This document shows positions 1 through 6,543 of a stretch of DNA of 8,066 nt, piece after piece. Position numbers and translations under genes: made by a program. The notes beneath the pieces were generated by a model. The model was not told the DNA's origin and made no database searches. It was given only the letters and a program-made list of their open reading frames with translations. The DNA is from Methylophilaceae bacterium. GTDB taxonomy: Bacteria; Pseudomonadota; Gammaproteobacteria; Burkholderiales; Methylophilaceae. Numbering within the stretch: the stretch's first letter is position 1; the number at the start of each line of letters is the position of its first letter. The stretch is taken from assembly GCA_025362115.1 (NCBI GenBank), contig JANYIK010000089.1, positions 1 through 8,066 on the forward strand, given 5' to 3'.

Positions 1-104
1 TGGTGAGTGTTCTCCGTTCGTATCCTTCGATATAGCGGCTTCGCCGCTTACTCAGAGCCTGCCCCGTACTTGATACGGGGACGAACGGAGAATGTATCGA
101 ACCA
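1..104. repeat. Nested palindromic repeat element (copy A), probably cut by the window edge
   Basis: Non-coding stretch downstream of the DUF1841 gene, built of nested inverted repeats. An exact 12-bp pair, TTCTCCGTTCGT at 10-21 and ACGAACGGAGAA at 81-92, encloses two smaller hairpins: AGCGGC-TTC-GCCGCT at 34-48 and CCCCGTA-CTTGA-TACGGGG at 62-80. The segment at 26-54 (TTCGATA, then a GCTTCGC hairpin, then TACTCA) matches the plan of the segment at 3042-3066 in the rnfG-rnfE gap, so the two are relatives. The first bases, TGGTGAGT, also match the complement of the end of that other copy, so the element probably extends left of the window. The 62-80 hairpin could act as a transcription terminator for the minus-strand genes, but no T-run follows it, so I do not call one. 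No transposase is present. Confidence 0.75.
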
Positions 105-146
105 CATTTTCCACTCCTAGGAAGTTAAGTATATAAGTCCCATTTT

Positions 147-575
147 TTATTGCTTGACAGAATTTTGTATGCAAACCAGATAAGCCACACTGTCTGGTGG
201 CTTGCCATCCCGTTGCGCTTGCCACATCGTTTCCGCCAAGCAATCCAGCACTTGATGCTGCGCCGGATGTTCGCCCAATCTTGTAACCATCGTTTGATAC
301 GTCGCCACTATGCCCGGTGGTTGGTCTATGGAAAGCTGCTCCAGTACGGAAAGATGCAAACTCATATGTAAAAACGGGTTGGTCTCGCCCATTTCCGGGA
401 AGTACTCTTGCTCCATGAATTGCTCTGGCAGGCTGAGTATGTCGTGGTACTCAGGATGCGCCAACATCACCTGCAAAGCCATGCCTTCCAAGCCAGTCAG
501 GGCTTCGTTCTGGCGATATTTGCGCCACGCTTCAAAGAAGAATTGGCGCACCTGATCACGAGTCGGGTTAAACAT
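147..575 (-). CDS. DUF1841 family protein
   Basis: A 142-residue protein of unknown function that I place in the DUF1841 family by its overall pattern. It starts with FNPTRDQVRQFFFEAWRKYR, has a central block with AHPEYH and GETNPFLHMSLHL, then SIDQPPGI, and ends with a region holding HPAQHQVLDCL and MWQAQR. Several histidines and acidic residues (HPEYH, HMSLHL, EHPAQH) recur in a manner that could suggest metal binding, but this is inference. No signal peptide or membrane segment is visible, so it is probably cytoplasmic and mostly helical. I start it at the ATG at 575; an in-frame TTG at 584 would add three residues, but the family normally begins MFNP. The ribosome-binding site is weak. 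It lies 18 nt after the FIST gene and is the last gene of the row. Confidence 0.85.
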   Translation of the reverse strand: MFNPTRDQVRQFFFEAWRKYRQNEALTGLEGMALQVMLAHPEYHDILSLPEQFMEQEYFPEMGETNPFLHMSLHLSVLEQLSIDQPPGIVATYQTMVTRLGEHPAQHQVLDCLAETMWQAQRDGKPPDSVAYLVCIQNSVKQ

Positions 576-593
576 GAGAGCCAAACATGATGG

Positions 594-1631
594 TTAAATA
601 TGGAATAAGCCTAACACAGCGGCGTGTTGCAGCAATTGGTTACGACCATCCACCGGCGCGATGACGGCCTGAGTTTCTATGCCTATCAAAGGCATGGCCG
701 GAAAATGCTGGCGCAGATGACTCAGGTCGCGGTTTTGTCCATTAGCCCCAGCACCCCGTCCCAAACATGAGAACAACAAGCCGAAATCAGGCGTATGTTT
801 GAGCTTTGCCATCAGCACTTCTGCCATTTTCTCGCCATTCTCAATCGCCGCGGCTTTTGCCCAGCACAGCCACTGCCCTGCCTCGGCCGCTTGCGCTAGC
901 ATCACGGAACGATTGGCGACATTCGCCCCCACCAAGTTCACCAACTGGTATTGACCGTGCTGCGCGGCTTCCAGTGAGTCCGCCAGGCAGGCGTAGACAT
1001 GATTAAAAGACAAAATACTGACATCCAGCGTGTTATGTTGAAAAGCCTGCTGCAAGGTTTGTAGTGCGGGCTTACCGCCGACAAACACCAGTTCATGCCC
1101 TTGCACCGCAGTAATGGGCTGCGGCTCGCTCAATACCTCAATCCCTTGCGATACGCCTATCGTCCCAGTCACTCCTTGCAACGCCACGTCACAGGCGGCA
1201 ACTGGCAAGCCCTTGCCATGCCGCCACACACCACCCTGAGACACCGCACCAAAACGCTGCGCCTCTGCGCTCAACCATTCGGCAGTCATGGCATCCGGCG
1301 AAGCAAGACTCAGCCTCAAGGGTGCAACTTGATGTTGCAAACTGACCTCCCCGCTCAACACCATTGCCGCAACCGCTGGTGTTTTAAGCGCGGCATGTTG
1401 TTCAGTCAATATCCCAGTCGCGACGCATCCCACCACATGCATACAATTGGCGGCACCCGCCACAGTACGCAATGTGGGTTGGAGGTTACGCGTGAACGGT
1501 GGCGTTAAAAATAGCAGCACGCTATTGGCGACCGTCACTCCCAATCTGGTCATTGCCTGCTGCACCGCCTGCCTCGCCAATTCTGGTTTGGGTTCGCTGC
1601 CTGCCGCAAAACCGGTGGCGACTGCTGGCAT
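594..1631 (-). CDS. FIST-domain protein (putative small-ligand sensory protein)
   Basis: A 345-residue soluble protein with the two-part FIST layout: an N-terminal FIST half (about residues 1-210, with the GCVATGILTE segment at 68-77) and a FIST_C half (about 215-345, with the CLGRGAG motif at 289-295 and a VDGRNQLLQHAAVLGLF ending). FIST domains are thought to bind small ligands such as amino acids and often feed two-component or cyclic-di-GMP signalling. This protein has no attached output domain, so any signalling partner is elsewhere. In FIST_C proteins the stretch before the final helix usually reads GE-I-x-P; here it is A322-V323-I-A-P, so the conserved Gly-Glu is missing. The ATG follows the nth stop codon with no gap and has a good site, AAGGGAAAGG, at 1637-1646. 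I am fairly sure of the family and unsure of the role. Confidence 0.82.
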   Translation of the reverse strand: MPAVATGFAAGSEPKPELARQAVQQAMTRLGVTVANSVLLFLTPPFTRNLQPTLRTVAGAANCMHVVGCVATGILTEQHAALKTPAVAAMVLSGEVSLQHQVAPLRLSLASPDAMTAEWLSAEAQRFGAVSQGGVWRHGKGLPVAACDVALQGVTGTIGVSQGIEVLSEPQPITAVQGHELVFVGGKPALQTLQQAFQHNTLDVSILSFNHVYACLADSLEAAQHGQYQLVNLVGANVANRSVMLAQAAEAGQWLCWAKAAAIENGEKMAEVLMAKLKHTPDFGLLFSCLGRGAGANGQNRDLSHLRQHFPAMPLIGIETQAVIAPVDGRNQLLQHAAVLGLFHI

Positions 1632-2261
1632 TTATGCCTTTCCCTTAAATTCGCACAAGTCATGGATGACACACTCACCACATTTGGGTTTGCGTGCCAC
1701 ACAGGTGTAGCGCCCATGCAAAATCAGCCAGTGATGTGCGTCAAGTTTGAATTCATCGGGAACGACTTTCATCAGCTTGCCCTCCACCTCCTGCACGGTT
1801 TTGCCGGGAGCTAGTCCGATGCGGTTACTGATGCGGAAAATATGTGTATCCACCGCGATGACAGGCTGACCAAAAGCGGTGTTGAGAATCACGTTCGCCG
1901 TCTTGCGCCCGACACCGGGCAAGCTTTCCAGGGCTGCCCGGTTATCTGGCACCTGGCTGTTATATTGTCTTGCCAGAATCTCACAAGTGGCGATGATATT
2001 TTTGGCTTTTGCATGATACAAACCTATGGTTTGAATATAGCGCTCCAGCCCTTCAATACCCAGCGCAGCAATGGCTTGCGGTGTATTGGCAGCCTGAAAC
2101 AGCTTGGTCGTGGCGAGATTCACGCCCTTGTCTGTGGCTTGTGCCGAAAGAATCACCGCTATCAGTAGCTCAAAGGTACTGACGTGGTTAAGCTCGGTGG
2201 TGGGGTGCGGATTTTGCGCCCGCAGGCGTTCAAATATCTGCTGGCGGCGCTCCGCGTTCAT
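1632..2261 (-). CDS. nth: Endonuclease III (DNA glycosylase/AP lyase)
   Basis: Bifunctional base-excision repair enzyme that removes oxidised pyrimidines and cleaves the DNA at the resulting abasic site. The 209-residue length is normal for the family. The helix-hairpin-helix LPGVGRKTA (114-122) carries the catalytic Lys120, and Asp138 in VDTHIFR is the second catalytic residue; both numbers agree with the E. coli enzyme. The C-terminal [4Fe-4S] site is complete: Cys187, Cys194, Cys197 and Cys203 in C-x6-C-x2-C-x5-C spacing. It starts 6 nt after rnfE, as in the E. coli rsxABCDGE-nth operon, and its stop codon abuts the ATG of the FIST gene, so it is almost surely co-transcribed with both. The ribosome-binding site is weak, which suggests coupling to rnfE translation. 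Confidence 0.97.
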   Translation of the reverse strand: MNAERRQQIFERLRAQNPHPTTELNHVSTFELLIAVILSAQATDKGVNLATTKLFQAANTPQAIAALGIEGLERYIQTIGLYHAKAKNIIATCEILARQYNSQVPDNRAALESLPGVGRKTANVILNTAFGQPVIAVDTHIFRISNRIGLAPGKTVQEVEGKLMKVVPDEFKLDAHHWLILHGRYTCVARKPKCGECVIHDLCEFKGKA

Positions 2262-2267
2262 TGCCGG

Positions 2268-2942
2268 TTAATGTGCGGCGGCAGGACTTGGAGTCATTGG
2301 CTGTGCGGCTTGCTTTCGACTCTCCAGCCAGTTTTTACTCGCAATCAGCAGCGCCAAGCCGATGAACGCACCCGGCGGCAGGATTGCCAGCAAAAAGCCG
2401 TGATAATCCGGTAATACGGTAATCACCCAGGCTTTAGCGCTGGCGCCCAAGGCTAAATCAATGCCAGAGAGCAACGTACCTTTGCCGATGATCTCACGCA
2501 CACCGCCCAGCACCGCTAGCACCAAGGCTAGGCCGAAACCCATCATGAAGCCATCCAGGGCGGAAGGCACTACCGGATTTTTGGCAGCAAAAGCTTCGAC
2601 GCGAGCGAGGACGATACAGTTAGTGACGATAAGCGGAATGAAAATGCCTAATACCGCATGCAAAGAATGAAAATAGGCATGCATCAGCAGATCAATCAGC
2701 GTGACTAGCGCGGCGACGATGAGGATATACACCGGAATACGGATTTCGGTGGGCACCAGGCGGCGTATGGGCGAAACTGAGGCGTTACTGGCAGCCATCA
2801 CCAGCGCGGTCATCAGGCCTAGACTAAAGCCGTTGACCAGACTTACCGTCATCGCCAAGGTAGGGCAAAGTCCGAGCAATTGGACTAAGCCGGAATTCTG
2901 TTTCCACAGCCCGTTTTCGGTGATTTCACGATATTGGTTCAT
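2268..2942 (-). CDS. rnfE: Rnf complex membrane subunit RnfE
   Basis: A 224-residue integral membrane subunit of the Rnf (Rsx) electron transport complex, of usual length. Hydrophobic stretches at roughly 33-50, 70-88, 95-115, 130-148 and 182-200, plus the first helix around 15-32, fit the six-helix RnfA/RnfE fold. Cys26 in LLGLCPTLA and Cys109 in LIVTNCIVLA are the conserved pair of this family; in studied complexes the RnfA and RnfE cysteines together hold an iron-sulfur cluster in the membrane that passes electrons across. Unlike the coupled genes of this operon it has its own clear ribosome-binding site, AGGAAA, at 2947-2952. It is separated from rnfG by 167 nt holding a palindromic repeat. 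The C-terminal tail after residue 205 is soluble and rich in Ala and Pro. Confidence 0.97.
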   Translation of the reverse strand: MNQYREITENGLWKQNSGLVQLLGLCPTLAMTVSLVNGFSLGLMTALVMAASNASVSPIRRLVPTEIRIPVYILIVAALVTLIDLLMHAYFHSLHAVLGIFIPLIVTNCIVLARVEAFAAKNPVVPSALDGFMMGFGLALVLAVLGGVREIIGKGTLLSGIDLALGASAKAWVITVLPDYHGFLLAILPPGAFIGLALLIASKNWLESRKQAAQPMTPSPAAAH

Positions 2943-2946
2943 TTGC

Positions 2947-2952
2947 TTTCCT
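2947..2952 (-). promoter_or_regulatory. Ribosome-binding site of rnfE
   Basis: AGGAAA lies 4 nt before the rnfE ATG on the minus strand. It supports the start at 2942 and shows that rnfE can be translated independently of rnfG, from which it is separated by a repeat element. Confidence 0.7.
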
Positions 2953-2975
2953 TTTTACATCAAATCCTGCAATTT

Positions 2976-3080
2976 CCGTTCGCCCTGAGTAGACCGTTAG
3001 GTCGTATCGAAGGGTGTGATGCACGCGGATGCCTCTCATGGTTCGATACGTGCTTCGCACTACTCACCACGAACGGTGGT
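2976..3080. repeat. Palindromic repeat element (copy B) in the rnfG-rnfE gap
   Basis: This fills most of the 167-nt gap between rnfG and rnfE. The outer arms at 2976-2992 and 3060-3076 are inverted copies matching at 14 of 17 positions (CCGTTCG and GAGTAG blocks). Inside them, CGTATCGAA at 3003-3011 pairs exactly with TTCGATACG at 3042-3050. A small hairpin GTGC-TTC-GCAC sits at 3050-3060, and ACCAC-GAAC-GGTGGT overlaps the right edge at about 3067-3080. The layout TTCGATA, GCTTCGC hairpin, TACTCA is shared with copy A at 26-54. It encodes nothing and has no transposase. It is probably a small mobile or REP-like element, and the transcript across it should fold strongly. Confidence 0.78.
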
Positions 3081-3109
3081 AATTGATACGCATACTGCCC
3101 AAAACACCC

Positions 3110-3760
3110 TCAATTCGCCCCCAATTCACTAGACGCAAAAATCTCCTGCTGATGTGCCGCATAGTATTGCAACGCCTTGTGCGTGGCTTTTACCACAGCA
3201 CGCGGGGTGATGGTGGCTCCCGCCATATAGTCGAAACTACCGCCGTCTTTTTTCACTTTCCACTGGTCATCCACTGTTTTGGCAAGCGATTGCCCGTCAA
3301 AGTTCTTTTTTATCCAGTCGCCATGGGCGATGTCGATGTAATCGCCCAAACCCGGGGTTTCTCGGTGCGCCAGTACACGCACCCCCGCAATTTCGCCGTC
3401 GGCTTTTACCGCGATTAAAAGCTTGATGTCACCGCTATAGCCATCGGGAGCGATGGTTTCCAGAATCACCGCACTAGGCTTGCCTTGCAGACGGGCACGG
3501 TAGGCGAGCGTCGCTTCTCGATTGTTCAACTCGCCGCCTGCGGCAATGGGCAACGTATCTTTGAGCAAATCATTGTCGTGCAAGCTGGCTGGCAGCACTT
3601 GTTCCAGCAATTTCAGCTTGGCTTCGCGCTCGGCCTCGGCGATAGGCGCTTTGGTAGTGAGGAACACGTAAGCCAAAACAATCGTCCCCAACACACTGAA
3701 GGCAATCATCACGCCTGCGGTACTGATGGCGTGTTTCCAAATGTTTTGTGGTTCACTCAT
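3110..3760 (-). CDS. rnfG: Rnf complex FMN-binding subunit RnfG
   Basis: A 216-residue subunit with one N-terminal membrane helix (about 14-36) and a periplasmic FMN-binding domain, as expected for RnfG. The flavinylation motif is D177-Y-M-A-G-A-T183, followed by ITPRAVVKA; FMN is predicted to be joined through phosphate to Thr183 by the transferase ApbE, which is not in this window. The common Ser/Thr before Gly-Ala-Thr is Ala here. The conserved HRETPGLGDYID block at 132-143 also fits the family. The subunit carries electrons on the outer face between the RnfA/RnfE membrane cluster and RnfD. The ATG overlaps the rnfD stop codon as ATGA and has almost no ribosome-binding site, so translation is probably coupled to rnfD. 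Confidence 0.97.
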   Translation of the reverse strand: MSEPQNIWKHAISTAGVMIAFSVLGTIVLAYVFLTTKAPIAEAEREAKLKLLEQVLPASLHDNDLLKDTLPIAAGGELNNREATLAYRARLQGKPSAVILETIAPDGYSGDIKLLIAVKADGEIAGVRVLAHRETPGLGDYIDIAHGDWIKKNFDGQSLAKTVDDQWKVKKDGGSFDYMAGATITPRAVVKATHKALQYYAAHQQEIFASSELGAN

Positions 3761-4776
3761 TTGCTATGTCCAAACACGCGTGGCTGCGTATTCGCGTCTA
3801 TCAGCGGCACAAAAATATTCATCAGCAATACCGCGAATGCCACGCCGTCAGGGTAGCCGCCATAGGTGCGGATGAGCCAGGTAAGCAGCGCGATACCTGC
3901 CGCAAAAATCAGCTTGCCATTAGGCGTGGTCGCACCACTGACGGGGTCGGTGGCGATAAAGAACGCGCACAGCATCGTCGCGCCGCCAAACAGGTGGAAT
4001 AAGGGCGAGGCGAATTGCGCGGGGTTGACTAGATGGAACACGCCGGAAATCAACGCCAAAGTCACCAAAAACGCGGTTGGAATGTGCCAGCTAATCACGC
4101 GCTGGTGCAGAAGATATAAGCCTCCCAGCAAATACGCACCCGCCACGATATCTGCACCCTTGCCCGCAAACGTGCCGAAAAACTTGGCTTGGGCGATGGT
4201 CTCAATAGGGTGATGCAACATCAACTGGGTTTTCAGGTAATCCAGCGGTGTGGCGCTGCTCATGGCATCTAAGCCGATTCCAGTGGGGAGTGCGCGGTTA
4301 AAAATGTAGTGCCATTGATCAACAAATGATAACTTGGCACTCGTCAATTCCAGCGGGGCGGGCCACTGCGTCATGATGGCGGGAAAAGAAATCAGCAGCA
4401 CGGCGTAACCGATCATGGCGGGATTGAACGGGTTCTGGCCCAAGCCGCCGTAGAGATGCTTGGCAATGATGATGGCGAATAAGGTACCGACCACCACTAG
4501 CCACCACGGGGCGAGCGGGGGCAGCGCCAATGCCAATAGCCATGCGGTGACCAGCGCACTACCATCCAGCAAAAACGGCATCACGGGACGTTTGCGTAGC
4601 TGCAATACAGCGGCCTCTGCCAGCAATGCGGTAGCGCTGGCGAGAATCAAGCTCACCACAATGCCATAACCAAACGCCCAGACATAGGCGATGATGCCTG
4701 GAACCAATGCCAGCATCACTTTGAGCATCACCACGCTGACGCTGGTGTTGGTGGTAAAGAAAGGTGAAAATTTCAT
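3757..4776 (-). CDS. rnfD: Rnf complex membrane subunit RnfD
   Basis: A 339-residue multi-span membrane subunit of the Rnf complex, related to NqrB. Hydrophobic segments occur throughout (for example 15-35, 36-60, 76-106, 118-135, 210-225, 233-250, 264-276, 287-302 and 311-326). Family signatures seen are YGGLGQNPFNPAMIGYA (109-125), ATDPVSGATTP (275-285) and the C-terminal NIFVPLIDANTQPRVFG. The covalent FMN is predicted on Thr176 in D170-A-M-S-S-A-T176; the usual Gly before Ala-Thr is Ser here. The GATTP at 281-285 is a family motif and not the flavin site. It has a clear ribosome-binding site, AGGAAA at 4780-4785, and lies 147 nt after rnfC, from which it is separated by a repeat pair. Confidence 0.97.
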   Translation of the reverse strand: MKFSPFFTTNTSVSVVMLKVMLALVPGIIAYVWAFGYGIVVSLILASATALLAEAAVLQLRKRPVMPFLLDGSALVTAWLLALALPPLAPWWLVVVGTLFAIIIAKHLYGGLGQNPFNPAMIGYAVLLISFPAIMTQWPAPLELTSAKLSFVDQWHYIFNRALPTGIGLDAMSSATPLDYLKTQLMLHHPIETIAQAKFFGTFAGKGADIVAGAYLLGGLYLLHQRVISWHIPTAFLVTLALISGVFHLVNPAQFASPLFHLFGGATMLCAFFIATDPVSGATTPNGKLIFAAGIALLTWLIRTYGGYPDGVAFAVLLMNIFVPLIDANTQPRVFGHSK

Positions 4777-4779
4777 GTT

Positions 4780-4785
4780 TTTCCT
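4780..4785 (-). promoter_or_regulatory. Ribosome-binding site of rnfD
   Basis: AGGAAA lies just before the rnfD ATG on the minus strand, with 6 nt between AGG and ATG. It fixes the start at 4776 and allows independent initiation after the repeat-filled gap. Confidence 0.7.
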
Positions 4786-4804
4786 AAAAATGTTTAGATA
4801 CCCT

Positions 4805-4913
4805 CCGTCATTCCCGCCTACGCGGGAATCCAGTTCAGTTAACTATTGCCACATCAAGACCAATCTAGCTCCGTTGAATCTTGACTGGATTCCCGCCTAC
4901 GCGGGAATGACGG
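4805..4913. repeat. Inverted pair of dRS3-like repeats (MITE-like) in the rnfC-rnfD gap
   Basis: Two 29-bp units face each other across a 51-nt spacer, at 4805-4833 and 4885-4913. Each holds the same 20-mer, ATTCCCGCCTACGCGGGAAT (4810-4829 and 4889-4908). This fits the pattern ATTCCC-N8-GGGAAT of the dRS3 repeat known from Neisseria, and similar repeats occur in other betaproteobacteria. The outer flanks are inverted (CCGTCA at the far left, TGACGG at the far right; TCCAG and CTGGA inside), so the whole pair can fold into one long stem or into two local hairpins. No coding capacity is present. It is probably a non-autonomous mobile element that inserted between rnfC and rnfD; each GC-rich hairpin could slow transcription or protect mRNA ends, but no T-run makes it a classic terminator. 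Confidence 0.85.
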
Positions 4914-4923
4914 CACTATTCAA

Positions 4924-6543
4924 CTATTCCGTTTTTTCCGCAGCTTTTGCCCGCGCCGCATCCACACTGGCAATCTCCGCCGCCACAGTGGGTGAAACCG
5001 CTTCCGTATTCTGCGGTATCACCGTTTCTTTCTGCGCTTTCGCCCTTGCCATAGCAGCCTCTATCGCGGCTTTTTTCTCGTTATCATCGCCAGCGGTTTC
5101 CGCCTTGGCGGTACGCTCTGCGTGTTTCTTCGCGCGCTCTTGCTTTTCGCGTTCTATTCTCTCCAAACGCTCTTCATTACGTATCCGTGCCTGGTCAGCG
5201 GCTTGTTTGGCGCGATCCTGAGCGATGGTTTCGCTTTTCGCATAGCGGTAATACTGCACCAGCGGAATATGGCTGGGGCATACATAGCTGCAACATCCAC
5301 ACTCGATGCAATCAAACAATTGGTATTCGTCCGCCTTTTCCAAATTGTTGCTTTTGGAATACCAATACAATTCCTGCGGCTGCAAATTCACCGGACACGC
5401 ATCAGCACAAGCCACACAACGGATGCAAGGCATTTCCATCGGTGCCAGCGGAAACAAACTGGGCGTGGAGGCGATCACGCAATTCATGGCCTTGGTCATC
5501 GGCACATCCACTGACGGCAGACTAAAACCCATCATGGGGCCGCCCATCACATAGTCGTCAGTATTGTCACGTATACCGCCAGCCGCTTGCAGCAAGTCTC
5601 TCACCGAGGTTCCCAGTAGCGCGTCATAATTGCCCGGCCGCGCTACGTTGCCGGTGATGGTCACGATACGCGACACCACGGTTTCACCATGCGCGATAAA
5701 ACGGTACAGCGTCTGCGCCGTGGCCACGTTAAAGCACTGCACACCGATCTCGGTAGTGCGGCCTTTGGCGGGCGACTCTTTGCCTGTGAGCAAGGCGATT
5801 AAGCGTCGCGAATCGCCACTGGGGTAGAGCGTAGGCACCACCACTACCTTGGCATTAAAGTTAGCTTTTGCTACCGCCGCATTCATCGCGGCAACAGCTT
5901 GAGGTTTGTTGTCCTCCAGGCCTATCAGGCATTCTGTGCTGCCCAGCAGCCTCTGCATGATCGCAGCACCCTGGATGATCTCGTCGGCACGTTCGCGCAT
6001 CAGCAGGTCATCACAGGTGATGTACGGCTCGCACTCTGCGCCGTTCAATATCAACGTAGTGACCGGATGCCGCGCATCTGGGCGGAGCTTTACGTGGGTA
6101 GGGAAAGTTGCCCCACCTAAACCCACAATGCCGGATTCCGCGATACGGCGTATCAACTCGGCGCGTTCCATATTCTGGTAATCCAATGGTGCGTGTTTCA
6201 GCCATTCATCCTTACCGTCGGCCTGCAGCGTGATACTCAAATCCGGCAAGCCGGAAGGATGCGGAATCACTTGCTCGTCAATGGCAGTAATCGTACCGGA
6301 GGTCGAAGCGTGCACCGCCGCCGACACATGGCCGTGGGCTTCGGCCAGCAACTGACCCTTCAGCACATGGTCGCCCACTTTCACCAAAATCTTAGGGATA
6401 TGGCCTATGTGTTGGCGCAGCGGCAGCACCAGCGTTTTCGGCAAGGGTACCGTGCGGATAGGTTGCTCGGTAGATTCCACCTTGTGTTCCGGCGGATGTA
6501 CGCCGCCTGCGAATTTGAATATCTGTCCCAGATTTAAGCTCAT
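4924..6543 (-). CDS. rnfC: Rnf complex NADH/FMN and iron-sulfur subunit RnfC
   Basis: A 539-residue peripheral cytoplasmic subunit where NADH exchanges electrons with the Rnf complex. Order of domains: an N-terminal RnfC barrel-like domain with FAGGVHPPEHK (11-21), a NuoF-like NADH/FMN domain with GIVGLGGATFPTHVK (138-152) and NGAECEPYITCD (167-178), a SLBB-like region around 290-345, and two [4Fe-4S] sites, Cys373/376/379/383 and Cys412/415/418/422. After about residue 436 comes a tail of some 100 residues rich in Ala, Lys, Glu and Arg, probably helical, as seen in gammaproteobacterial RnfC but of variable length. I start at the ATG at 6543, which overlaps the rnfB stop as ATGA and has AGGTGG upstream; an in-frame ATG at 6600 would add 19 residues that do not look like the family. 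Confidence 0.97.
   Translation of the reverse strand: MSLNLGQIFKFAGGVHPPEHKVESTEQPIRTVPLPKTLVLPLRQHIGHIPKILVKVGDHVLKGQLLAEAHGHVSAAVHASTSGTITAIDEQVIPHPSGLPDLSITLQADGKDEWLKHAPLDYQNMERAELIRRIAESGIVGLGGATFPTHVKLRPDARHPVTTLILNGAECEPYITCDDLLMRERADEIIQGAAIMQRLLGSTECLIGLEDNKPQAVAAMNAAVAKANFNAKVVVVPTLYPSGDSRRLIALLTGKESPAKGRTTEIGVQCFNVATAQTLYRFIAHGETVVSRIVTITGNVARPGNYDALLGTSVRDLLQAAGGIRDNTDDYVMGGPMMGFSLPSVDVPMTKAMNCVIASTPSLFPLAPMEMPCIRCVACADACPVNLQPQELYWYSKSNNLEKADEYQLFDCIECGCCSYVCPSHIPLVQYYRYAKSETIAQDRAKQAADQARIRNEERLERIEREKQERAKKHAERTAKAETAGDDNEKKAAIEAAMARAKAQKETVIPQNTEAVSPTVAAEIASVDAARAKAAEKTE

Noticed and set aside
62..80. Intrinsic terminator for the minus-strand row
   Set aside because: The 7-bp GC-rich stem is present, but neither strand has a T-run after it, and it is part of a repeat element.
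1095..1508. 137-residue plus-strand open frame opposite the FIST gene
   Set aside because: It is antisense to a well-supported gene, has no family resemblance and an unusual His/Arg/Gln-rich composition typical of shadow frames.
3839..3933. GATTP motif of RnfD (residues 281-285) as the flavin attachment site
   Set aside because: It lies in the conserved ATDPVSGATTP family segment near the C-terminal helices; the known flavin threonine of RnfD corresponds to the earlier SSAT at 173-176.
4691..5221. 176-residue plus-strand open frame across the rnfC-rnfD gap
   Set aside because: It runs antisense to rnfD and rnfC and through the repeat pair. Its Ser/Ala/Phe-rich end mirrors the charged RnfC tail read backward.
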